NCBI GenBank assembly: GCA_964388965.1
Contig: CAYMCP010000087.1
Location: forward strand, 1-12,288
Origin: Albibeggiatoa sp964388965
GTDB lineage: Bacteria; Pseudomonadota; Gammaproteobacteria; Beggiatoales; Beggiatoaceae
DNA: 12,288 nucleotides
Direction of reading: 5' to 3'
The notes beneath the pieces were generated by a model. It saw only the letters and a list, made by a program, of their open reading frames with translations, did not search any database and was not told the origin of the DNA. Shown here one piece after another: positions 1 through 7,242 of the stretch (the stretch's first letter is position 1; each line of letters starts with the position of its first letter). The translations under genes were made by a program, and so were the position numbers.

Positions 1-3000
1 TATAGACCGGCTGGGGCTATCGGAATGAGTTTGAGTTTCGTACCACGTTTGAAGTAATAAAAGCATTGTCCTTCGCCTCTATCACAATCAATACCTGCAG
101 GTTGACTTACAACACGTCCGTTTGGACTGCCAACGAAAACCCAGAAAGCATCTGGTACAGGTGTAGATGGAGGTAGTTCGCCGTTACCAGGTGGAGCTGG
201 TTCGCCGTTATCAGTAGGAGTATCACTACCGCCGCCCGTTGTGGTTTCTGGCACGTCAACAGGATTAACTTTCGCAACCACTTCACGCAGTACATCCATC
301 ATCGCTGCAACATAAGCATTTACTGCGTTTACATCGCCAGATTTGACTGCTTCTATGTCTACAAATATGCCATTGGTTTGTGTTGTCATACATTCATAGA
401 CTTGTTTCGCACTGGCAACTGTACCCGCAGAAGTCGCATCACATTGAGCTGCATCTTCACTACGCATACGACGTGTTAACTGACCTGATAACTCCCCTGT
501 AACACAATCACCACTGAGAAATGTGTCAAACGTAACGTTTTTAGCATTCATTACAGTTTTTGGTTCATCAGCATCTGTATCAGGGTGGGCTGAAGCATCT
601 GTCACAAGAATAATACGTCCATTATTATTGACTAAACTTACCGCTTGAATCATTGCAGAAACTGTATTTTCAGGGCAGAAGTATTTATCATCACCACCGC
701 TGACTTTAATATTTTGTAATAAGCGAATTACTGAATCTAAATTGTCTGTCACAATCGTGTCGGTAATTTCATCTTTAAACAAAATAACGCCTACTTTTGG
801 TGCTTGTTTACCGTTGTTATCAAGTTCATCAGTTAATATCGTTAAAGCTTCAATAACTGCTTGAATATCATTATCCATTGAACCTGTAGTGTCAATTAAT
901 AACATCACATCAGCACTATCAAAAGTTGTTACAGGACTAATGACAATTGCTTTTCCGCTATTAGCGACAGGCTCAAAGTTTTTAGCCGTTGTTTCAATTT
1001 TATGTTGATGTGTACCTGTGTGTGTTGCTTTGGCTGTAATGTAAATATTTGCCGTACTGTTTTCTGGAATAGGATTTAGGTTACATGTCACAATACCTGT
1101 TTCATGTCCACAATTACCAAATTCATTGGCATCAACACTGATAAATGAAACACCATTAGGCAACTGAAGTTTAACAACTGCGTCATTTGCAATAGATGTA
1201 CTGTATTTACCATTAACGACACGTACCGTATAAACCAGATTACCATTTAACAATGTAGGACTTGGTGATGCCCATGTTACAGCTCTGAAATAGGGATAAA
1301 CACGGGTTTGTAAGGTATCATCTTCGTCGGGATATTGTTGAGATGTAAGGTTTGCATGAGTTATCAATGTGCCTGCTTGGATTGGACGTGTATGAGTATC
1401 AACAACCCAGTTTTGCCCAACAGGTAAATTATTAAGTTGACAACTAATATTTGCATTTCCATCATAATTACATGTACCACCTTGTGTTTCAACACTGACA
1501 TCTGCATGGTCTGTAGATAATGTCTGCGTGAATTGAATACCCGTTGCAGTCGTATGACCATTATTGTTAATGACTGTAGAATAAGTTAATAAGGGTTCAC
1601 CTTCTTCCACAACATCAGGCATTCTTTCAATTGTCACATCAAGTGCAGAACGTGGTGCTGGAACAGCAAGTGTCACTTCTGGAGAATTATGACTAGTTAC
1701 AAACTTCATAGGTTCAAATACATAACCATTTAAAGATACTTCTAAGGTATGTTCTTCTTCTGGCAAACCTGTGATAAACCATTCACCTTTTTCATCAGTT
1801 GTTACAATGATGCCACCTGCTTCTACTTTTGCACCAACAAGAGGGTTACCTTGCTCGTCAAATATTGCACCACTTGCAGAGAACTTACCCGTACTGACAG
1901 TCATATCTAATACATGGTCTAGCATAGCTAAATCACTTTCTTTGTCTTGAGTTGTAACAAGGAAAAAGCCACCAGTTTCTTCACTTAGATTTTGATAAAT
2001 TAAAGCAGAATTTGCACTTCTATCACATAGCTTAGCAAGCAATACGTGAGTTTTAACAAGATTTTGCTGTAGTTGCTGAATAACCATATCCATATCTTTG
2101 GTTGGATTGGTCGCTGTTGCTAGAAATAAATGCCCACCTTCCTTAATATTTGTTACAGCATATTCAATCGCTTCAACTGAGTTCGAGTCACACGTATCTG
2201 ATTCAGATGTTTGTAATGCTCGAATACGTCCAATCACTTCACCTAAATTGTCAGTCACAACACGGGTTGTTACTACGTTATCAGCAAATGTGATTAACTC
2301 AATAATAGGCAATGTTGGAGGTTCATCAGGTTGGAATTGTTGGATAAATTCTAAATAAGCATCTTTAGTCGGCGGATTATTTTCACTAAACTGATTTAAC
2401 CAATTTTCAACTTCATTATCGCTTGGGGAGATAGGACCTCTAGCAATTAATAATTTTGTTAAACTGTTAGCAACGTCATCAAGTTTGTCTTCAATCAGAT
2501 AATGACCATCTAATACAATAGATACATCTGCTTTTCTACCATCACGCGGTGTAATCACTTCTGGTTGTACAACACCAACACGAATCAAAGCTTGCTTTTT
2601 AACAGTTGGATCAGATTGTGATGTTACTGTAACAGTCAATTCTGATTGTTCATTGGTAAGCCCCGGTAATCCTACATTAAAGATTACATCAGAACGACGT
2701 AAACCATTTACACTAATTTCTGCTGGATAAGTTGCATTAAGCCAACCTTTATTATCTTGGGCAGTGATTTTATAAGTATCTGTAGTAGGACCATTATTTA
2801 AGATTGTCACTTGAACAGGTAATACAGAGTTTGATTGACCTTTAGCTTGGCTTTGATAGTGCAAATCTGCAAAGTGTAAAATTTTGCTAGGACTCACAGT
2901 AACTTCAGGTGCATCCGCTAAATCTTCGATAGTCACACCTTCGTCAAGTAACACATTGTCTGCATAGACTTCAACTTTTTCAGCCGCTTGAAAAACTTTA

Positions 3001-4613
3001 TCGCTTAAGCCACGTAAATCAATGGTACTGTTTTCACCCACACTTAATACGATATTTTTATAGGCTTGTACTGCATTGGGAGCAAGTCTACGCAAATCTA
3101 CTTCGGCATCATCGCCAGCATAAATGTAGATAGTATTGGCATTGGTTAATCGTGTTGTTTCGTCTACAGTTAATATGGTTGGTTCAAATCGTATCACTTC
3201 CGTAACAGTTGGATGTTTTTGAACACGGTCTAGAGTTGCACCATCACACCCTTTAGTTAAACCTCCAAGATGACCCAAGTTAATGCTAAGGTTACCACCT
3301 TTACCGCCTGCAACATCAAATAATTTATCTCTTCCAGTAATGGTAATTGATTTAATACCAGTCAAAACACTATCAACCCAACTAGCAGCCTTAGCTTCAA
3401 ATTTAGATTCTTGAGTACCTACACCTTCTGCATTGCCTCCACAACCTGCTACTAAGTTACCAGAACTTTCAGATTCATTTAAGTTGTATGCTGATACATG
3501 AACAGATCCACCATGTCCAGCATAGGCATTACCATAAACATATTGAGACCAGCTTTTGAAAAGAGTTGCATTACCACCATTTCCTGCTGATAGCGAACCT
3601 GAGTTAGTAAATTCATTTGGAAAAATACCAATGTGACCACCGTCACCACCCCAAGCATTTACAACTCCACTACCTGTTTCGTAATAAGGAAAAGGTATAT
3701 CATCACCCCCACGTTTTGCATCAATGGTGCCGTTATTGATAAAACGACCTGCAAAAATACTCACAGTACCAGCGTCAGTTGCATTGTAATAATTACTACC
3801 AACAAGTGAACCAGTTACACCATTTGCAGTTTTAATTGTGCCTTCATTACGAATAACATTTGCAGTGAGTACCACATGATTAGATGGACTTGTACCTTTA
3901 TTTTTGGCAGTAATTAATGAGCCTTTAATACATAATCCTGCAACCTGAATACGTTGATTACCTGATGGTAAAGAGACAGTGTGACCACTCTCAATCAAAA
4001 CAATATCGGTATCTTGTACTTTCTTAAGAAAACCATTTTTATCCTTCCAGCTACCAGTCCATTGTCCATAGCTTTTTGTAGAAATAGCAGTTGCTTTTGA
4101 AATATCACACACATTAGCAGTAGATGAGATAATTGTAGATGGTCTAATCATCACCATTGCATTTCTAGCATCAGAACTTCCATTTGCTTTTACCGTTAGA
4201 GATGCTTCATAAAGTCCTTGCTCAAAGTAAGCATGTTGTGGAGCAGGTACATGAACCAATAAATTGTCAGCCCCATCTTTAAAATAGCTTTTGCCTGTAG
4301 AAACACTACCAGAAAAGCTATTGCCATCTCCAAAATTCCAAGTATAGCTTAAAGAGTTAAGCTGAATTTCGTCAGATTGGTGGTGCTTAGTTTTACAGCT
4401 TGTGAATACGACGAGCTTTTTCTTACAAACTCTTTCAGTCCAACGTTTAATGTAACCAACACCAACGCTAGCACCACTAAAACTGACATTCACGCCTTCT
4501 GTACCTGTTCGCTCAGCAGGGCTATTAATTAGCAAAGCTGAGGCGGAGTGACTTGCAAATGCACCCACCAGTACAGTTGAGGCAATAATATGCTTCAACG
4601 ATAAAAGTTTCAT
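1..4613 (-). CDS. Large secreted surface protein with PKD, Ig-like, two vWA and DUF11 domains (partial, runs off the left edge)
   Basis: I read this frame codon by codon from 4616 to 3 and found no stop, so at least 1,537 residues are encoded and the C-terminus is outside the window. The second of two adjacent ATGs (4613) is preferred because AGGAGA at 4620-4625 sits 6-7 nt upstream of it. Residues 1-26 form a signal peptide ending in SHSASA. A PKD-like unit with WNFGDG lies near residue 92. A Gly/Asn-rich, beta-helix-like stretch spans about 170-450, and an Ig/NEW3-like segment about 577-688. A vWA-like domain with a degenerate MIDAS lies at about 695-900, a carboxypeptidase-regulatory-like unit (DEQGNPLVGAKV) at about 911-970, and two DUF11-type units at about 985-1100 and 1112-1213. 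A second vWA domain (about 1236-1453) keeps DTTGSM, GGDDKYFCPE and LVTDAS. A Pro/Gly-rich linker and the start of a Cys-containing repeat (GRVVSQPAGIDC) follow. Adhesion or binding at the cell surface is inferred from this architecture; no substrate can be named. Confidence 0.88.
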   Translation of the reverse strand, partial: MKLLSLKHIIASTVLVGAFASHSASALLINSPAERTGTEGVNVSFSGASVGVGYIKRWTERVCKKKLVVFTSCKTKHHQSDEIQLNSLSYTWNFGDGNSFSGSVSTGKSYFKDGADNLLVHVPAPQHAYFEQGLYEASLTVKANGSSDARNAMVMIRPSTIISSTANVCDISKATAISTKSYGQWTGSWKDKNGFLKKVQDTDIVLIESGHTVSLPSGNQRIQVAGLCIKGSLITAKNKGTSPSNHVVLTANVIRNEGTIKTANGVTGSLVGSNYYNATDAGTVSIFAGRFINNGTIDAKRGGDDIPFPYYETGSGVVNAWGGDGGHIGIFPNEFTNSGSLSAGNGGNATLFKSWSQYVYGNAYAGHGGSVHVSAYNLNESESSGNLVAGCGGNAEGVGTQESKFEAKAASWVDSVLTGIKSITITGRDKLFDVAGGKGGNLSINLGHLGGLTKGCDGATLDRVQKHPTVTEVIRFEPTILTVDETTRLTNANTIYIYAGDDAEVDLRRLAPNAVQAYKNIVLSVGENSTIDLRGLSDKVFQAAEKVEVYADNVLLDEGVTIEDLADAPEVTVSPSKILHFADLHYQSQAKGQSNSVLPVQVTILNNGPTTDTYKITAQDNKGWLNATYPAEISVNGLRRSDVIFNVGLPGLTNEQSELTVTVTSQSDPTVKKQALIRVGVVQPEVITPRDGRKADVSIVLDGHYLIEDKLDDVANSLTKLLIARGPISPSDNEVENWLNQFSENNPPTKDAYLEFIQQFQPDEPPTLPIIELITFADNVVTTRVVTDNLGEVIGRIRALQTSESDTCDSNSVEAIEYAVTNIKEGGHLFLATATNPTKDMDMVIQQLQQNLVKTHVLLAKLCDRSANSALIYQNLSEETGGFFLVTTQDKESDLAMLDHVLDMTVSTGKFSASGAIFDEQGNPLVGAKVEAGGIIVTTDEKGEWFITGLPEEEHTLEVSLNGYVFEPMKFVTSHNSPEVTLAVPAPRSALDVTIERMPDVVEEGEPLLTYSTVINNNGHTTATGIQFTQTLSTDHADVSVETQGGTCNYDGNANISCQLNNLPVGQNWVVDTHTRPIQAGTLITHANLTSQQYPDEDDTLQTRVYPYFRAVTWASPSPTLLNGNLVYTVRVVNGKYSTSIANDAVVKLQLPNGVSFISVDANEFGNCGHETGIVTCNLNPIPENSTANIYITAKATHTGTHQHKIETTAKNFEPVANSGKAIVISPVTTFDSADVMLLIDTTGSMDNDIQAVIEALTILTDELDNNGKQAPKVGVILFKDEITDTIVTDNLDSVIRLLQNIKVSGGDDKYFCPENTVSAMIQAVSLVNNNGRIILVTDASAHPDTDADEPKTVMNAKNVTFDTFLSGDCVTGELSGQLTRRMRSEDAAQCDATSAGTVASAKQVYECMTTQTNGIFVDIEAVKSGDVNAVNAYVAAMMDVLREVVAKVNPVDVPETTTGGGSDTPTDNGEPAPPGNGELPPSTPVPDAFWVFVGSPNGRVVSQPAGIDCDRGEGQCFYYFKRGTKLKLIPIAPAGL

Positions 4614-4640
4614 CATTGTTCTCCTGAAATAATGATATTA

Positions 4641-4674
4641 AAAAAAACCAAGTGAAATTGGTGATCTCACTTGG
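4641..4674 (-). terminator. Rho-independent terminator after the broken Fn3/propeller gene
   Basis: Read on the minus strand, CCAAGTGA (4667-4674) and TCACTTGG (4648-4655) form a perfect 8-bp stem with an 11-nt loop. A run of seven T (plus-strand A 4641-4647) follows directly. It lies 13 nt after the stop codon of the 4688-5521 fragment and 15 nt before the ribosome binding site of the large surface protein, so it should separate or attenuate transcription between the two. Confidence 0.8.
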
Positions 4675-4687
4675 ATATAGATAAAAA

Positions 4688-5521
4688 TTAATAATTGACA
4701 CATGCCTTGTCAGAAATAGCTAAACCCTCAACATCATCAAAAGGTATTTCGACATTGCGGGTTATCACAGATTTACAATTAACAACATCAAACGCATGTA
4801 ATTGAAAACCTGTATGATGAGAACCAAGTAATAAATACTCTTCTGGTGAAATAGAAAGAGGTAACTTGGTTAAAGCTTCTGTTTTATGAGGTAAGTTTGA
4901 ACAAAGTATTTTTGATTCACCTGTTGCTGGAATGTATTGCCATAACTGCGAACCAAATGACGCATAAAGTGCAGTATTATCAGCACTCCAAGTTAAATCA
5001 CCTACTTTGAAAGAAAATGGAGCGAGAAGTGTACCTTCGCCCGTATTTGGATTGATTTGTCCTAAGCCGTCGTGTTCAGCCCATGCCCATAACACATCAC
5101 CTGTAGCATCAAAACTAAGACTGGTTACACCTTTGAATCCAGTTGCGCCAATTGGACTTAATTCACTTGTTTCAGGATTAAATTGATACAAATAACCTTT
5201 AGGATTACCTTGGGCATTGTCACCAGATGCAACAAAAATATGTTGTGTTGTTGGATGAATTGCCATCGCTTCAATGTCATAACCTAAATGCAACTCACCT
5301 AATTTGCGTGTAATATTTTCTACAAGGTCATGTACAAAGAATTGGCTATCGTTAAGAGCTTGGTCTTGTACGCCATATAACAAACATACTGGCTGATTAA
5401 CTGAAACAGATTGAACAGTTGCCACAAAATCCATGTATTTAGCTGTGACACCATCAGAATCAATATTTTCAAGCACATAATAGTAAGTTTGACCAGCAGA
5501 AACTTGTTCATCCTTAAAGCT
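4688..5521 (-). pseudogene. 3' fragment of a split gene: C-terminal half of a Fn3-like domain plus a beta-propeller-like domain
   Basis: The frame begins inside the MITE copy (open from a TTG at 5602) and enters unique sequence at 5521, giving FKDEQVSAGQTYYYVLENID. This is the last half of a Fn3-like unit whose first half lies inverted at about 6590-6785. About 230 residues with propeller-like repeats follow (YDIEAMAIHPTT, GFKGVTSLSFDATG, VGDLTWSADN, DDVEGLAISD), ending at a TAA at 4688-4690. Blades of this kind resemble SMP-30/TolB-like or WD-like propellers; the enzyme or ligand is unknown. No ribosome binding site or convincing start precedes the fragment. It is read here as the stranded 3' end of a gene broken by an inversion, not as an independent gene. 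A short product from a start inside the repeat cannot be excluded. Confidence 0.8.
5515..5521 (-). repeat. Target-site duplication copy (AGCTTTA on the minus strand)
   Basis: TAAAGCT on the plus strand directly abuts the outer end of the left MITE copy. Its reverse complement AGCTTTA recurs at 6779-6785, at the inner end of the right copy. Being on opposite sides of two inverted copies, the pair marks one original insertion site torn apart by inversion. Because the element may begin with TA, the true duplication could be 5 to 7 bp. Confidence 0.7.
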
Positions 5522-5625
5522 CTGAAAACTCTGAAAAAGTTTGTAAGTCATTGATTTTAGGTGGAGCGTATTTGCATAAGTGATTGATTTTATTATAGGC
5601 AAAAAAAGTTTTTCGGAGTTCTCAG
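5522..5625 (-). repeat. MITE-like element, left copy (104 bp)
   Basis: These 104 bases are the exact reverse complement of 6786-6889 by direct comparison; with the adjoining TA (5626-5627), the identity extends to 106 bp. The element has imperfect terminal inverted repeats: one end reads CTGAGAACTCCGAAAAAC and the other CTGAAAACTCTGAAAAAG, matching at 18 of the first 21 positions. It encodes no transposase, so it would be a non-autonomous miniature element. I cannot name the parent IS family. In this orientation it is read through in frame by the 4688-5521 fragment. Confidence 0.85.
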
Positions 5626-5722
5626 TACTAGAAGAACTCGTGCTGATAATGATAATTTCACAGTCATTGTTGGGCAGAACGTATCACCAACGGGTTCTGA
5701 AAATATCTTTAATGTTAATAAA

Positions 5723-6145
5723 AATCCTGATGGTAGTCTTTCGTTAGTTAATAAACAGTATCCAACTGTAACAACGACTTTGGGAGAAAATGGCAGCTAC
5801 ACAATTACCGATTCGGAGTTTCCTACGCATGTTGTTAGTGTTGATGATGATGGTAATCTAGTAGTTTCAGATAGCGAATTTCCTGATGCTTCTTTATCAG
5901 TTTCTCCTGATGGTACGCAAATAGTTCAAGATAAAGAGTTTGAAGGAGTTTCTCTGCTTTTAAACGGAAACGACAGTAGTTATACAATTACTGATGAAGA
6001 GTTTCCTGATTTAATTGCTACTTATAATCCTGATGATGAAAGCTATGTTGTTACTGATACAGTTGAAAATTTAACCGTTTATATTGATAGCCAAGGTAAT
6101 TATACGGTTATTGATAATGAAAGCGGCACATGTTTAGAAGTAACT
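5723..6145 (+). repeat. Seven tandem coding repeats of about 60 bp
   Basis: The units begin NPDGSLSLVNKQYP, GENGSYTITDSEFP, DDDGNLVVSDSEFP, SPDGTQIVQDKEFE, NGNDSSYTITDEEFP, NPDDESYVVTDTVE and DSQGNYTVIDNESG. Each is 20 residues except the fifth (21). They share an Asp/Gly turn, a short beta-strand (YTITD-like) and an acidic EFP-like box, suggesting stacked beta-hairpins rich in Asp, possibly calcium-binding. Unit divergence shows this is not a recent slippage array. Confidence 0.75.
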
Positions 6146-6778
6146 AATTTACGTGGAGGATTATTTAAGAAAATAGGTGCTTTTTTTAATAAAATTGCTA
6201 AGTTTGTTGCAAAAATAGCCAGCTTCGTTAAGAAAATAGCTAGTTTTATCAAAAAGGCTTTACCTATTGTCATCAAAGTCTTAAAAGTTGTTAGTGTTGT
6301 TACCTCAGTATTAGCTCCTATTTTTCCACCTCTGTGTCCTGTCTTATGTGCAATTTCTGCTTTTACAGGAAAACTTGCAACTTTCTTGAAAACCAGCTCT
6401 CCAGCAATTAATGCATTTTTAGATAAGACGATTGATATTGCAGAAAAAGTTGAAAAGGGTGCAAATAAAGTTGCTGCTTGGACAGAACCAAAAGAAGAGG
6501 ATAAAAACACTAAACGTGTTATTCGGCGTATTCCACGTAACTCATTGGATACATTGAATTGTAAACCACCTCCAACATTGGTATTAGATTATTTGGTGGG
6601 TGCTAAGCATGATTCTTATCATACTTTAACATGGGCGACACTTGCTGAATTTGGCAACCAAGGTTTTAACATTTGGCGTACGACTAAGCTTGATTCATCT
6701 GGCAATCCTATCAATTTAACTCAGCTTAATAGTGAAATGATCGCGGCTCAAGCTGATGCTCAATGGGGTACAACTTAT

Positions 6779-6785
6779 AGCTTTA
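6779..6785 (+). repeat. Target-site duplication copy (AGCTTTA)
   Basis: AGCTTTA immediately precedes the right MITE copy and is the partner of the 5515-5521 copy. In the coding frame it supplies the last part of Ser-Phe in GTTYSF, where the Fn3-like motif is interrupted. Confidence 0.7.
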
Positions 6786-6889
6786 CTGAGAACTCCGAAA
6801 AACTTTTTTTGCCTATAATAAAATCAATCACTTATGCAAATACGCTCCACCTAAAATCAATGACTTACAAACTTTTTCAGAGTTTTCAG
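6786..6889 (+). repeat. MITE-like element, right copy (104 bp)
   Basis: This is the inverted partner of 5522-5625, identical at every base. Its terminal inverted repeats are CTGAGAACTCCGAAAAAC at the left end and the complement of CTGAAAACTCTGAAAAAG at the right end. Read with the gene, the element is open (EKLFLPIIKSITYANTLHLK onward) and is followed by the TAA that ends the 5' fragment. Element plus one 7-bp duplication is 111 bp, exactly 37 codons. Confidence 0.85.
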
Positions 6890-6980
6890 TAAATAATGAT
6901 ATAAATTGATTATAACTACGAAGCTATCGCTGCATAAAACTGTATAAATCATTATTAAAAATAACTTGTATTATCAATAC

Positions 6981-7009
6981 TTGTGAGTTATGTAAAGTTT
7001 ACATACAAT
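6981..7009 (+). promoter_or_regulatory. Sigma-70-like promoter with a palindromic operator in its spacer
   Basis: TTGTGA (6981-6986) and TACAAT (7004-7009) are separated by exactly 17 nt, a consensus spacing with a good -10. The spacer contains ATGTAAAGTTTACAT (6990-7004), a perfect inverted repeat around one central base, placed where a bound repressor would block RNA polymerase. Transcription would start near 7016 and run toward the glycosyltransferase gene at 7243. The binding protein cannot be named from the site alone. Confidence 0.45.
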
Positions 7010-7015
7010 GGACTA

Positions 7016-7240
7016 TCTCAAAATATTTGAGAATTGATACATGGTAGTCATAATGGTCCCAGTATTACGTGAAAGGATCGTAAGACTATCAAGCGTGGTG
7101 GCTTTGTTGTAGACCGTGATGAATGCGCGTAGGATTTTCCTCCGTCTATCGCTGGCTCCACCTAATCCCTAATTAAGGGTGCATATTAATGAATATTAAT
7201 AAAATAAGATCGGAATGTAATAATTAAAGTGAGGTAGTTG
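7016..7240 (+). other. Long leader without a gene, possibly structured RNA or a mobile-element remnant
   Basis: I find no convincing gene between 6893 and 7242. The leader opens with a hairpin, TCTCAAA/TTTGAGA (7016-7032). Positions about 7050-7170 are visibly richer in G and C than both flanks and contain nested complementary arms: GGTGG 7097-7101 with CCACC 7158-7162, TAGAC 7110-7114 with GTCTA 7144-7148, and AGGA 7131-7134 with TCCT 7138-7141. Short frames on either strand are broken by stops, for example KRGGFVVDRDECA on the plus strand. It could be a regulatory leader, a small RNA, or the decayed end of a transposon. The direct repeat ATATTAAT (7173-7180 and 7183-7190) precedes the ribosome binding site. 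Confidence 0.35.
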
Positions 7241-7242
7241 TT

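Larger units (their letters stand above)
5626..6785 (+). other. 1,160-bp segment inverted between two MITE copies
   Basis: The segment is bounded by identical inverted 104-bp elements. Its right inner edge carries AGCTTTA, matching the outer edge of the left element. Joining TATAGCTTTA (right edge, plus strand) directly to AGGATGAACAAG (left outer flank, minus strand) gives TYSFKDEQVSAGQTYYYVLE, a continuous Fn3-like motif. The segment was therefore adjacent to, and co-oriented with, the 4688-5521 sequence before it inverted. Homologous recombination between the copies is the simplest mechanism; no recombinase gene is visible. Confidence 0.75.
5588..6892 (+). pseudogene. 5' fragment of the same split gene: 20-residue repeats, cationic helix and the first half of a Fn3-like domain, with no start codon
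   Basis: The frame is open from just after a TGA at 5585-5587 inside the left MITE copy to a TAA at 6890-6892. The first usable start is a TTG at 5780 with no ribosome binding site, in the middle of a repeat, so the true N-terminus is missing. Seven tandem units of 20-21 residues (5723-6145; consensus near DG.YTITDSEFP) come first. A Lys/Ile/Phe-rich amphipathic helix (about 6158-6292) and a hydrophobic stretch (SVVTSVLAPIFPPLCPVLC) follow, then a charged linker (EPKEEDKNTKRVIRRIP). The start of a Fn3-like unit (LTWATLAEFGNQGFNIWRT ... WGTTYSF) ends at the target duplication. The last 35 codons come from the right MITE copy. Together with 4688-5521 it would make a protein of about 680 residues. 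Function is unknown; secretion is likely but the signal peptide is lost. Confidence 0.78.

Noticed and set aside
107..2358. Short open frames at 107-295, 1364-1561 and 2098-2358
   Set aside because: All lie inside the continuous reading frame of the large surface protein in other frames and have no family resemblance.
6100..6510. 136-residue open frame on the minus strand
   Set aside because: It is antisense to the repeat and helix coding region. Its Lys/Ala/Ile-rich composition mirrors the opposite strand and it has no ribosome binding site.
5522..6889. Composite transposon carrying a cargo gene
   Set aside because: The two elements encode no transposase, and the duplication pattern ties the inner right edge to the outer left flank, which indicates inversion in place rather than insertion of the whole unit.
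5515..6892. Phase-variable invertible switch driven by a site-specific recombinase
   Set aside because: There is no invertase gene in the window, the repeats look like transposable elements with their own terminal repeats, and flipping would not supply a start codon for the 5' fragment. Homologous recombination between MITE copies explains it more simply.
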